Positions 1-8,918 of a stretch of DNA of 64,000 bases are shown in pieces. This DNA is from an uncultured Pirellulales bacterium (GTDB lineage Bacteria; Planctomycetota; Planctomycetia; Pirellulales; Thermoguttaceae): the NCBI GenBank assembly GCA_938015445.1, contig CALLPE010000005.1:62001-126000 (forward strand). Reading direction: 5' to 3'. The translations under genes were made by a program, and so were the position numbers. Within the stretch, counting starts at the first letter, position 1. Each line of letters starts with the position of its first letter. The notes under the pieces are model-generated. The model made no database searches. It was not told the DNA's origin and saw nothing but the letters and a program-made list of their open reading frames with translations.

Positions 1-3000
1 CCTCCAAGGTGGCGGGTCGGTCGTTTTGGTGTGGTGGGACCTGCACTTGGCGGACATCGCGCACCAGGCTGCGCCAAGGCCCGCCGGACTGACCTACGAT
101 GTCCAGTTGCTGGATGACCTTCCGCCCGGCAATCTCCACGTCGAAGACTCGTTGGCCTGCCGCAGTGGATTGCGGATCCAGGAAGATCAAACGAACCGTG
201 GTGCGGGCGTTGGGCGGGATGCCTTCCAACGGCACGTGCACGCTGCTCAAACCCTCTACTCCGGAGGCCGCTACCCAGGGCAAAGCATCGCCGCCTTGGA
301 CCCGGCAGCTATGATGGTAGAAATAGCGTGCCGTGTGGGGCTTTACTGGGGCCAGGAGGCGGGAAACCATTTTCAGATCGGCTTGTGCAGGAGTGGCGCG
401 CCACAGCGTGCCGTCGGCGGCGCGGCGGTCGCCTGGCGCCCCGAAGTTCAGCGCCACCGTGCCGGGAGGGGCAACTGCCCCAAATGTCCAGTATTCCACC
501 TCGGGCATGTGGACCAGGCCCAGCGAGGCGCGGTTCTGATAGGCGCAGGTACAGGTGCGGGTATAATCGGGGGCGGTGAGCACGCCGTTGGCGATAATCA
601 GGTTAGGGGTGCACCCGGAGCGGAATCCGCCCAAGTTCCCCGTGCCGCCGTCGTGCTTCAGATCGTAGTAGCCGGCGTCGCCAGAACGGAAAGTAATCAG
701 GTGCTCGCCGGCCGCCTTCGGTGCGCAGCCATAGGCTTTCTGGTATCGCCAGGGAACCTCTTTTCCCTGGGAGGAAAGCACGGTGCGCTGCCGGCCCGTA
801 AGCAGGTTGTATGCCGCGGCGCTCTGGGTAAAAATCCACTGGCCGCTCACCAGCGGTCCCCACTTGCCTTCCCAGATCGCCTGGGCGGCGGCAGGGTCTT
901 GCCAAATCACACTCCCGTCTACGCCCCGCAGCGCAGCCTGGGAAAGCAGAATGTCGTGCTCGGCCACATAGACCAGTTGCTGGCCTACGTGGCGGCTGGT
1001 TTGCCAAAGAAGTTTGCCGGAGCGGGCCTCCAGGGCAAGTAATTGCGGGTTTTCCTTGACTTTTTCTCCCCGTCGCGCAGCCTGTTGGACCGCTTCGGTC
1101 GAGGCCCGGTCGATGCAGAATATCTTCCCCGACCCCGCACAAACGCCGTAATGGCGGAAACTATCGGCGGCGTCGCGCGTCCACAGTACCTTCCCGCTGT
1201 GGCGATCGAACGCCACAAGCCGTTTGCTGGAAGTGGGACTGTACATCACCGCGCCCTTAAGGAACTGCGATTGATCCACGACCGGGTAAGCGCCGGCAAT
1301 TAGCACGTCCTCATACACCAGCAAGAACTGCCACTCGGAGGGTTCTTCGTCGCCGGGGAGCATCGGCAAGCGGAGTTGCTTTCGGGTATGGCCGGTCGCC
1401 GGGTCCAGCTCGTGGCACACTTGGCCGTAGGCCACGTAAACGGCATCGGCCACGGCGAAAAAATTGCTGCCGATCGAGTGCGCCCCCGGCTGATGCCTGG
1501 TGGAATTGTAGAGTTTTCCCACGCCGGGGAAACGGCGCGTCCACAGCAAGCGTCCGGTGTACACGTCGACGGCGCTAAGCTCGTCCGGGCCTTCGACGAA
1601 CATCCGGCCCGCTACGACTTGCTGCACCGGTCCTTCTCCGTGACGCGGCAGAATCAAACTGTTGGAAAGCGCGTTGCCAAACCACAGCACCCCCAGCGGC
1701 GCCATCACCAGCCGGTCGCGGCTGAAGCGCGTGTTGCCGGCGTCGCCGTTCTGGCCGCACCAATCGGCCGCTCCGGCCAGCGCTCCGGGCCGAGAGAGAA
1801 TAGACCAATTTCCTTGCCGTTTCAGTTCCGCGCCAGTTAGTTCAGCTTCGTTAACCCAGCGGACTAGATGTGAGTGCTGCTCGGGCGTGAGGGCCAAACA
1901 GGCCACACCGCCGTATGGGCGCAGCGGCCAGAACAATTTGCGGACGAAGTCCACTGCACGGTTGAAGCCGCCTCTGTCTACGTCCTCGCTGACGATCAAG
2001 CTGGCCATATAGGGTGCAAGCGACAACGTGCACGGCTCCGCGACAATGGCGGCCGCGCGGGTGCCGTAAAGCCCTAATTCGTCCAAACGCCGTCGCAATG
2101 ACTCGACCTTGTGCGCAGTTGCGTCCACGGCGATCACATGCAACCGGCTGCGGAGGACCAACTGCTCGACCAGGCCGCCGTCGGCGATTCCGAAGACCAG
2201 ACAGTAACCCTCGCGGATGCCAGTCAGCCTGAGAATCTCTTCGGCCCGAGCCGACCAATCTTCCGCCGGACGGGCGGCACCAGTCCGATGGCCGGCCTCG
2301 GCTGACAGCGGCCCAGCAGCGTCGCGTGCCACAGCCGCTGCATCTTCGGCGGCTGGGATGCAGGGGCAGCTTTGCATCGAGTGCGGCGCATGGTCAGCGT
2401 CGGGCGCGTGATTCGCCTCCTGCTTCACCGGCGCATAGCACAGCACTTCGCCTTCGATGGTAACGATGATCAGCCGCCCTTGGGCGGGCACAACGCTGGA
2501 AACCGTGCCTTCGACAGTCTGTTGCCACAGCGGCGCACCACAAGCGTCGCTCTCGTCGAACACTTGGACTACGTTGCCGTTTACACCGATCCAGTGCGGC
2601 CCGGTTTTCGCCCACGCCGTCCCTTTGAAGGCCGGTCGCACCTGCGCCCGACCGCGAAGCACGGTACGGGCCACCGTAGGAGCATCTTTGGAGGAAGACT
2701 GTTTTACTGTTACGGTCTCGGCAGCGACGGTCAGTTGTCTTGGGTCGATCAGCCCGGCCTGTGTGGCCCAGACCTCGTCGGCCAGCACCACTTGGCCAAG
2801 CGTGCCGATGCCCCGCAGTTGCACTTTGCGGCCTGAATGCAGCTCGACAAGTTCCCCGCCAGCAATCGCGTACCGGCCTGCGGCGGCGACTTCCGGCCCA
2901 AGAGCCTCGGCGTAAAAGAGGAAGCGGCCATCGTGACGGTCGAAGACAGCGGCCTGATACCGGCTGCCGGGCACGATGAGATATTGCTCGGCTACTGCCA

Positions 3001-3730
3001 GATGCCCTTGGGGCGAGAGGCCGCTGAAGCCCATCGCACCGGCGTGAGGTAGCAGCCGCCAGGTGAAACTCGTGCTGTCGTTAGTCCACAGGGGCGTTCC
3101 GGTAGCCATGTCCACGGCATAGACAAACGTTCCCATGAAAGGCCATACCCCGAAGGCAGCGTAAACAATGCCGTCGGCAACGACCGGTCCGCCGCGGGCA
3201 GGCCAGGTCGAAATCAGCCGTTGGTTGCCGATCAGCCGCCGGTCGGATGGTCCGCCGCGAAAGCGCCATCGCAAGCTGCCGTCGTGCGCCGCCAGGCAAT
3301 ACAGGCAACCATCGTCCGATGCCGCCACCACTGCATCCTGCCAGGCGGCCGGCGCGGTGCGGATCGGACCCTCGGTATAGAATCGCCACTTCAACCGGCC
3401 CGAGCCCAGATCGTAAGCCGACAGCGAGTCGTTGATCGTCGAACCGATGAACACCAACTGGCCGAGCACGACCGGCTGGTAGCTACGATCGAACTTCATC
3501 GATTCTTCGTCTTTCCAGGCGGTATCTTGAGGCGGCAAGCGGATTGACCACTGGAGATGGAGCGGCAGCTCCAGCGGCTGCTCAGCGACGGAGCTTCGTG
3601 CGGCGTCGCAACGCCATTGCGGCCAATTGGCGGCCTGCGCGTACAATGCCCTCGTGGTCCAAACGGCCGAACACAGCACAACACACAATGCGGCGCGCGC
3701 CGCGATGAGCCAAAAGTTTGAAACACCCAT
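1..3730 (-). CDS. Secreted PQQ-type beta-propeller protein with an internal methyltransferase-like domain (3' end outside window)
   Basis: The reading frame is open from an ATG at 3730 to the window edge, more than 1240 codons, so the C-terminus is missing. Residues 1-33 form a signal peptide ending near YAQA, and the mature protein begins with WPQWR, the usual start of planctomycete PQQ/BamB-like propellers. Propeller blades with repeated G-x-L-x-W strands (for example GSGRLKWRF and TGRLLWTRRF) occupy roughly residues 37-440 and 640-1000. Between them, at about residues 484-608, lies a Rossmann-like segment (CLVFGIADGGLVEQL, then HVIAVDATAHKVESLRRRL) that resembles a class I SAM-methyltransferase fold. 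The catalytic state of that insert is unknown. The protein is probably exported and could bind PQQ or act as a scaffold. The rhomboid gene lies 137 bp upstream on the same strand. No strong ribosome binding site was seen, so the start rests on the signal peptide. Confidence 0.85.
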   Translation of the reverse strand, partial: MGVSNFWLIAARAALCVVLCSAVWTTRALYAQAANWPQWRCDAARSSVAEQPLELPLHLQWSIRLPPQDTAWKDEESMKFDRSYQPVVLGQLVFIGSTINDSLSAYDLGSGRLKWRFYTEGPIRTAPAAWQDAVVAASDDGCLYCLAAHDGSLRWRFRGGPSDRRLIGNQRLISTWPARGGPVVADGIVYAAFGVWPFMGTFVYAVDMATGTPLWTNDSTSFTWRLLPHAGAMGFSGLSPQGHLAVAEQYLIVPGSRYQAAVFDRHDGRFLFYAEALGPEVAAAGRYAIAGGELVELHSGRKVQLRGIGTLGQVVLADEVWATQAGLIDPRQLTVAAETVTVKQSSSKDAPTVARTVLRGRAQVRPAFKGTAWAKTGPHWIGVNGNVVQVFDESDACGAPLWQQTVEGTVSSVVPAQGRLIIVTIEGEVLCYAPVKQEANHAPDADHAPHSMQSCPCIPAAEDAAAVARDAAGPLSAEAGHRTGAARPAEDWSARAEEILRLTGIREGYCLVFGIADGGLVEQLVLRSRLHVIAVDATAHKVESLRRRLDELGLYGTRAAAIVAEPCTLSLAPYMASLIVSEDVDRGGFNRAVDFVRKLFWPLRPYGGVACLALTPEQHSHLVRWVNEAELTGAELKRQGNWSILSRPGALAGAADWCGQNGDAGNTRFSRDRLVMAPLGVLWFGNALSNSLILPRHGEGPVQQVVAGRMFVEGPDELSAVDVYTGRLLWTRRFPGVGKLYNSTRHQPGAHSIGSNFFAVADAVYVAYGQVCHELDPATGHTRKQLRLPMLPGDEEPSEWQFLLVYEDVLIAGAYPVVDQSQFLKGAVMYSPTSSKRLVAFDRHSGKVLWTRDAADSFRHYGVCAGSGKIFCIDRASTEAVQQAARRGEKVKENPQLLALEARSGKLLWQTSRHVGQQLVYVAEHDILLSQAALRGVDGSVIWQDPAAAQAIWEGKWGPLVSGQWIFTQSAAAYNLLTGRQRTVLSSQGKEVPWRYQKAYGCAPKAAGEHLITFRSGDAGYYDLKHDGGTGNLGGFRSGCTPNLIIANGVLTAPDYTRTCTCAYQNRASLGLVHMPEVEYWTFGAVAPPGTVALNFGAPGDRRAADGTLWRATPAQADLKMVSRLLAPVKPHTARYFYHHSCRVQGGDALPWVAASGVEGLSSVHVPLEGIPPNARTTVRLIFLDPQSTAAGQRVFDVEIAGRKVIQQLDIVGQSGGPWRSLVRDVRQVQVPPHQNDRPATLE

Positions 3731-3867
3731 GTGGGACTCGGGCAGACAGTAAGCGCGGTATCGACGTAGGCCCAGCGGGCAGGCAATTATCACCGTTGGG
3801 CGATGACAGTCGCCATCGGCCACCGCAAGTATAAGCCGACTGCGAGGCGTCCGCCACCCGAACAACC

Positions 3868-4794
3868 TTACCGGCGGCGCTGTTGGAAGCGACGGCTAGC
3901 CGACTCCAGGAACCGACGTTCCCTACGTGTAAGGCTTGCCTCGCCTTGGCGATAGATTTTTTCCAGGATGCGATCCACTTCGGCCGACAGCGCGTCGAGA
4001 TCCTCGTCGGTTGGCTCTTCGGGTTCTGGACGGTATAAGCGAAATTGCCGTCGTCGGCGTACACGGCTCCGCAGCCAGCCGAGCGGGTCAAGTTGTCCCA
4101 GATTCCAGCGGCGGAAGTAGTACAGTGCGGCCAACCCTGCGCCGGTCAGGTGAACCAAGTAAGCGACGTTGGTATCGCGCGCCCAGCCGGTGGCGCCCAG
4201 CAAGTCGCCGACCACTAGCAGCACCCCAAGCACCCAGGCGGGAATGGGAAACAAGAACATCAGCAACACGGTACGTCTGGGGAAGTGCAGCGCATACAGG
4301 ACGATCATGCCCACCACCGCCCCCGACGCGCCGTAAAGACTGCTTGGCACGGCGCCGTCGTCGCGATTCAGCCAACCGGCGGCGTGCGCGCTAATGGCCC
4401 ACAACAGCCCGCCGAGTACTATCATCAAAAAGTAAAGCCGCAGGAACTCTTTGCGCCCGTAAAGGGCCTCGATCTCGCTGGCAAAGAACCATAGCCCCAG
4501 CATGTTGAATACCAGATGACCGAAATTATGCGGGCTATGCGCGAAACCATATGCGAGCAGTTGCCACCACAGCCAGGGATGAGTAAGCGTATCGGGCCAG
4601 TGCCCTGCGGGGCCGACGTGGACCGCCAAGGCATCGCTGAGCCAGCGACCGCCGCGTGTCGCAGGCAGGAAGGCGTCCACCAGGTAAACAGCTACGCAGA
4701 TAGCAATGATGACGACGACCGCCGAGCGCGACGTGCCGAGGCTAGTACGATACTCTCTCTCCCGACGATAATAATCGCGATCGTAAATGCCCAT
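3868..4794 (-). CDS. Rhomboid family intramembrane serine protease
   Basis: This 308-residue membrane protein has the hallmarks of a rhomboid protease. The oxyanion-side motif HNFGHLVFNMLGLWFF spans residues 89-104, the nucleophile motif GASG is at 155-158 (Ser157), and the partner histidine is probably His215 in VHLTGAG. Several hydrophobic helices cover residues 24-225. The C-terminal 80 residues are highly charged and cytosolic-looking (EPEEPTDEDLDALSAEVDRI, then an arginine-rich end), an extension beyond the six-helix core. The family cleaves transmembrane substrates within the membrane; the substrate here cannot be predicted. It may be co-transcribed with the propeller gene downstream. 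A 22-bp tandem repeat sits about 80 bp upstream of the start. Confidence 0.92.
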   Translation of the reverse strand: MGIYDRDYYRREREYRTSLGTSRSAVVVIIAICVAVYLVDAFLPATRGGRWLSDALAVHVGPAGHWPDTLTHPWLWWQLLAYGFAHSPHNFGHLVFNMLGLWFFASEIEALYGRKEFLRLYFLMIVLGGLLWAISAHAAGWLNRDDGAVPSSLYGASGAVVGMIVLYALHFPRRTVLLMFLFPIPAWVLGVLLVVGDLLGATGWARDTNVAYLVHLTGAGLAALYYFRRWNLGQLDPLGWLRSRVRRRRQFRLYRPEPEEPTDEDLDALSAEVDRILEKIYRQGEASLTRRERRFLESASRRFQQRRR

Positions 4795-4883
4795 CTCACC
4801 GCCCGGCGGAAATCAAACCCGCTTGAAACACTTCATCCCCACACAGCCCGGCTTGGGCTGGATAGTGAATTATAAGACATGGC

Positions 4884-4944
4884 GCTTTAATTGCCACTAC
4901 GGTTTAATTGCCAGTACCCTACGGTTTAATTGCCACTACCCTAC
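4884..4944. repeat. 22-bp tandem repeat upstream of the rhomboid gene
   Basis: Two 22-bp units (4901-4922 and 4923-4944) differ at one base. A partial third copy at 4884-4900 shares the core TTTAATTGCCACTAC. The repeat is AT-richer than its surroundings and lies between the divergent 5' side of the rhomboid gene and the repeat-filled spacer. Confidence 0.85.
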
Positions 4945-5130
4945 CCCGGCCGGCCTGCCGAGAACAACATCAGGCGTGCCGGATCGAACCACAGCCTTAA
5001 GCTGCCAGAAGACGCAAAGGCATTCGCTCCGCCCTGCGCAACGACCGTCACCCACAGGACCGGGTACCTCGGCTGGCTCGTCCGGCCGTGAACCACCAAC
5101 AGTACGGCGCGGCTGGCTGGCTCAGCCGTG

Positions 5131-5177
5131 CATCTGGATGGCCAGTGGTAAGCCATGCATCTGGATGGCCAATGGTA
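5131..5177. repeat. Direct repeat, 20-bp element, two copies
   Basis: The element CATCTGGATGGCCAGTGGTA at 5131-5150 recurs at 5158-5177 with one mismatch, at a period of 27 bp. The same core, preceded by a GGCTGG-CCGTG segment, recurs at about 11670-11702, so this is part of a dispersed family. Confidence 0.8.
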
Positions 5178-5612
5178 CTCTTGCGGGCAAATTACAAAAG
5201 CACTGGTGGACAAGCCGGCAATGGTAACCAATCGGGAGCTGGAAGCATCGGCGACAGCACAATCGACTTGGGCTGGCATCGCTCGGGCGGCGAAAGTTCG
5301 TTGGTTGCTTTCACCGGCTAGTACCGCTGGAGCGAGAAATCGCTTAGACCCTAGGCGCAGGCAACAATCGATGCATCCTGAGCAACAATCGGTGGATCGT
5401 TATTCATTCGGATCGGTAAACTCCAGTGGATAATTGTTTCGGATCGCCAAACTCCGGCGATTGGCGAACAGGAGCGCGACGGGTGCAGCGGGTCGCCGCC
5501 GGCGCGCCTGTCGAGACGACAGGCCCAGACCTAACATATCGGCGCCATGCGGCGCGGGGATGCAGATGGAGCCGGATGGCAGTTCAGCAGACGCTTGTCG
5601 CGGGCAGCGCGG

Positions 5613-6719
5613 TCAATTTCCGCCGCTGGCCGATTGAGCCATTGCCCGGGTTTGCTCTTCGATGATTCGCGCCGCCCGGATTTGGATGGCGGCGATTGCG
5701 GCGGCCATCTTCTTGTTTTCCGCCAGCAGATAATCGATGCCTGCGCTGATCGCCGCAGCAGTGTCGGAGAGCCTCTTAAAATGTTCCGCCAACGCCGAGC
5801 GTTCGGCCCCGACCTTGGCCGATTCCGTCTTGAGTGCGTTGATGGTTTGGTCGTAGAAAACGACGTCCTGTTTTGCGTTGGCGGCGGCGAAGGCGGCCAT
5901 TTGCGCGTCGGTGTTCACAGAGGCCAGACGGTCGGCCAGCAATGTCCGCTGGATATCGAATTGATAAAACAGGTCCTGGTAATCGCGCAAGTTCCGCCAA
6001 TAGGTGCCTTTTGCGCCTGTGATGGGCTGGCCCCGGTCGTCGATCAGCGGCACGCCCGATTGGTCGACTATCATCCCGCTGAGGTTCTCCGCCTCGAGTT
6101 GTTCCCAAGTGGCCTCCTGGCCGTGCTTGATGTATTCGGCAGCGGTTTCGGCGGGCAGGATGTTTTTCTTTTCTTCGTCGGTAAGTTGGGCGAAGAATTC
6201 GTGGCTGTCGAAGGGCATTTTTTCGTACAGCACCCAAACCGACCGACCGGCCCCAGCCGCCGCCCGCTGCCAGCTATTGGCCGTGGCCAAACGGGTGGCC
6301 CGCAAGACGACGGTCGGTCCATTGATTTGCTGAACCTGGAATTGGCCCAGATAACGCCCGCCCTCCCTAACATCTTCGTCCTCGAATACGTGCAACACCA
6401 GAGTGTTTGTGATGCCGTGCGGGTCGGGCGCCTCAACTTTGACCGCGATCTCGCGGCTCTGCTGGTCGGCCCGTTCGGGCTTGCAATCGTACCATACCCG
6501 ACCGCGATCGTTGACCAGCTTGATAATCTCGTTGTAAGTGGCCCGATTCCAAGCGACCAGCTCGCTAAGCTGTTTGTCGGTGTCGGCAAGGCGTTGCTGA
6601 AAGCGTATCGCCTTCTCCCGCCAATGCTGGTGCGTTTTCAGCGTACGCGCGGCGGTGTAAAAAAACACCAGTCCGGCCACTGCGATTAGCCCGAGGAAGA
6701 CTTTGTTCCAGATGCTCAT
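5613..6719 (-). CDS. Conserved-type membrane-anchored coiled-coil protein of unknown function
   Basis: I do not recognise a named family. The most likely start is the ATG at 6719 (MSIWNKVFLG), which puts one transmembrane helix at residues 5-25; an upstream start would add only a short hydrophilic leader. Residues 30-70 look like a coiled coil (REKAIRFQQRLADTDKQL). A beta-rich middle follows, including TLVLHVFEDEDVREGG. The C-terminal 130 residues are helical, alanine-rich and charged (ALAEHFKRLSDTAAAISAG). The likely topology is a single anchor with a large soluble domain outside the cytoplasm. The gene stands alone on the minus strand with gene-free spacers on both sides. Confidence 0.8.
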   Translation of the reverse strand: MSIWNKVFLGLIAVAGLVFFYTAARTLKTHQHWREKAIRFQQRLADTDKQLSELVAWNRATYNEIIKLVNDRGRVWYDCKPERADQQSREIAVKVEAPDPHGITNTLVLHVFEDEDVREGGRYLGQFQVQQINGPTVVLRATRLATANSWQRAAAGAGRSVWVLYEKMPFDSHEFFAQLTDEEKKNILPAETAAEYIKHGQEATWEQLEAENLSGMIVDQSGVPLIDDRGQPITGAKGTYWRNLRDYQDLFYQFDIQRTLLADRLASVNTDAQMAAFAAANAKQDVVFYDQTINALKTESAKVGAERSALAEHFKRLSDTAAAISAGIDYLLAENKKMAAAIAAIQIRAARIIEEQTRAMAQSASGGN

Positions 6720-7189
6720 ACCCTGATGATATTTAGAGCCTTTGCCAGCGTCAAGCATTTGTCAAAATCGCCGCTGGCAAGCCCCCTGGCGGACGACAAG
6801 TGGTTCTAACAAGCACACAAACCTCAACAACATGTAACTAGCCCATCTGGCTGGTATCCGGTGTCAGGAAAGCCGGTTTTGCCCGGGCGCTAATTGCCGG
6901 GCAGGTTGTGCAACATTCTTCTGCGTTGTTTATGGTGGCGTTGTTTATGGTGGCGCAATCTTTATGGTGGTACGGCAGTGCACCTCAATCGTGGTAGCGG
7001 TGCAGAGCCGATGTTGCCTTTTTTGCACACTGACTCGGGATGCTTTAGCATATCGGCGGTCGTGGCGGGGTCTGCCGCGTCGGCCATAGGGTCATACATG
7101 CATCAGCAGTTGTTTGCCTTCAGGTATTTTGGCGGTTAGCTACAATGTGTGTTTTCGAGTTGGATAAAAACCAACAGGAAGCCCAAGCA
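6720..7189. other. Gene-free divergent spacer with a 15-bp tandem repeat
   Basis: These 470 bp lie between two genes transcribed away from each other, so both promoters should be here. No protein or RNA gene is evident. GTTGTTTATGGTGGC occurs twice perfectly at 6925-6939 and 6940-6954, and a third degenerate copy ends at 6970. A Shine-Dalgarno-like AGGAA at 7176-7180 serves the gene starting at 7190. Confidence 0.6.
6925..6970. repeat. 15-bp tandem repeat, two perfect copies and one partial
   Basis: GTTGTTTATGGTGGC is tandemly duplicated without mismatch at 6925-6954, followed by a diverged copy sharing TTTATGGTGG up to 6970. The two perfect copies suggest a recent duplication compared with most repeats in the window. 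Confidence 0.85.
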
Positions 7190-8884
7190 ATGTCATTGCG
7201 TCTGACCATATGGTTGGCTGCGGCCGTGTTGGCGGTACCGATGTTTAGCCGGTCCATCCGGGGGGCAGAACCGGCGGATGCCGCGCGCCGGGCCGCCGAA
7301 GCCATCTGCCGGGAAGCGCTGGCCCCTGCCAATGGTTCCGCCGGCCGGCCGCTGCCGCTGGTCAGCCACTGGAACATGGGCGGGCAGGGGCGCGGCTGGA
7401 CCCCGCAGTATCAAGTCGAGTTGCTCAATCGGGGCCATCACATTCTCCCCTGGATGGCCTGGCCCGAAGGCGACCCCGAAAAAGACGAAAAGTCCGCCGC
7501 CCGTTTTCAGGCTTATTATGGCGAGTTGTTGGCTTTATGCCGAGCGTTGGGGCTGCCGATTTCGCTGCGCGCGACGCAATGGGAAGCCATGCTAGTGCGC
7601 AAAGAGTATCGGGCTTTGCCGGCCGCAGAGTGCCCAGCCGTGGTCACACCCGAAGGAGAGGCGATCCCTAAGCTATGCCCGTTCGGCCCGGTGGACAAGT
7701 GGCGAGATCCGGCCAAGCAGTACGTGGATACCCCGGGGATGAAGAAGCTTCAGGCGCTTTATCCCGACCCGCCGCTAGTACTGTTCGTCTCGAACAACGA
7801 GGCGCCCGACCTGCGCTGGCACGAGGTAGAGAAGCTTTCGAAGCGCTACCTGGACAAGTACGGCAAGGGGCGCTCCGACGAATTCAAGCGCAAGGTAGTA
7901 GCCCAAGGATGGATGGAGCGATATCCCGTCATGTTCCAGGCCATGCGAGACGCTTTGGTGGCTGCGGCGTGGAAGAAGAATGTGCGCTTTGTGGGGTATG
8001 GGGCGTTCGGCCCGTCGCACTTTGGCCGCTGGCCGCAGTGGAAACAATACTCGCTGATCACCGAACAATGGACAAGTCCCGACTGGTACATTTGGGATGG
8101 CGGCAGCCCTTCGTACTACACACACAACTGGTGCGACATCCGCGACCACTGGGTATGGTCCACGCAGGTCGAGTCGATGAACTGGATTTTCCAGCTCGAA
8201 GAGGCCTGGAAAGTCAAACCCGACTTCTGGCTGGAAATCTCGACCTGGGACGGCAACAACACCTGGGTGCCCGGCGACCCTTACGACGCGCAACTGCTGG
8301 CCAAGTCGAAAGCCTGCCAATACATCAAAGACGGACAAACCTATACGCCGGACCGTTTCGAGGGTTGGATTCAATTCGGAATGTGGTTACTGCGTCCGCG
8401 TGTAGTCCGGGAGTTTCGCGGAAGCACCGCGCCGCTGGAGCCGTGGCGCGAGTACTTCGAGCGACTGTTGGCCGCAGTAGACCGCGTTCACGCCGATCGA
8501 AACTTGGCCCAGTTCTGGCGGCATGGGCGTCTGGTTCCCAACACCGCTCATCAACACCCTTACCAAGACGACATTCCCGAAAAGTACCGCCACGTTCTCC
8601 GCTGGTACTTATTGGATACCGACCTGGATCCGGTCCGGCCCTGGCAAATGAACACCAATATCCCGGTGTTCAGCCTGGCGCTTTCGCTAGGCCAGGAAGG
8701 CAAGTACCGCTGGTTGCTTTTCGCCCACTCGCCGCTGGAGGATCGGAGCAACGTGAAGATCAAGGTGCCGGGCTATGGGACCGTAACTGTGGACGTTCCC
8801 CGGCGTGGAGCGTTCTACATAATCGACCAGGCCAGCCGACACGCCGCGCCCCTGACGCCGCCCAGCGCCGCCAGCAAGTACTAG
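7190..8884 (+). CDS. Secreted protein of unknown function, possibly a TIM-barrel glycoside hydrolase
   Basis: The ATG at 7190 is preceded by AGGAA at 7176-7180 and gives a 564-residue protein with a signal peptide (MSLRLTIWLAAAVLAV, cleavage near SIRGAEP). No named family was recognised. The body has alternating strand-helix segments and many aromatic residues typical of carbohydrate-active barrels: SHWNMGGQGRGW, LVLFVSNNEAPDLRW, SLITEQWTSPDWYIWDGG and FWLEISTWDG. Glu residues in NNEAPD and LEIST could be catalytic, but this is a guess. The C-terminal 60 residues (YRWLLFAHSPLEDRSNVKI) look like a beta-sandwich. It converges with the hydrolase gene at 8919. Confidence 0.8.
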   Translation: MSLRLTIWLAAAVLAVPMFSRSIRGAEPADAARRAAEAICREALAPANGSAGRPLPLVSHWNMGGQGRGWTPQYQVELLNRGHHILPWMAWPEGDPEKDEKSAARFQAYYGELLALCRALGLPISLRATQWEAMLVRKEYRALPAAECPAVVTPEGEAIPKLCPFGPVDKWRDPAKQYVDTPGMKKLQALYPDPPLVLFVSNNEAPDLRWHEVEKLSKRYLDKYGKGRSDEFKRKVVAQGWMERYPVMFQAMRDALVAAAWKKNVRFVGYGAFGPSHFGRWPQWKQYSLITEQWTSPDWYIWDGGSPSYYTHNWCDIRDHWVWSTQVESMNWIFQLEEAWKVKPDFWLEISTWDGNNTWVPGDPYDAQLLAKSKACQYIKDGQTYTPDRFEGWIQFGMWLLRPRVVREFRGSTAPLEPWREYFERLLAAVDRVHADRNLAQFWRHGRLVPNTAHQHPYQDDIPEKYRHVLRWYLLDTDLDPVRPWQMNTNIPVFSLALSLGQEGKYRWLLFAHSPLEDRSNVKIKVPGYGTVTVDVPRRGAFYIIDQASRHAAPLTPPSAASKY

Positions 8885-8898
8885 CTGTTTCGTGCCGC

Positions 8899-8913
8899 CA
8901 AGGGCCGCCCTTG
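8899..8913. terminator. Short perfect hairpin between convergent genes
   Basis: CAAGGG and CCCTTG form a 6-bp stem around a CCG loop in the 34-bp gap between two convergent stop codons. No T-tract follows on either side, so it is a weak candidate for a bidirectional terminator. Confidence 0.3.
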
Positions 8914-8918
8914 ACCTA

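Larger units (their letters stand above)
4795..5612. other. Gene-free stretch with several short tandem repeats
   Basis: No convincing coding frame was found in these 818 bp. The region carries several independent short duplications: a 22-bp unit at 4884-4944, a 20-bp element repeated 27 bp apart at 5131-5177, a 21-bp period at 5361-5391, and an imperfect repeat near 5410-5460. A segment at 5058-5090 recurs in the spacer at 11656-11688. It should also hold the promoter of the rhomboid gene. Confidence 0.6.

Noticed and set aside
26..1042. Open plus-strand frame of 338 codons
   Set aside because: It is antisense to the propeller gene, whose frame is open across the whole region with a clear signal peptide and propeller motifs. 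The plus frame has no family features.
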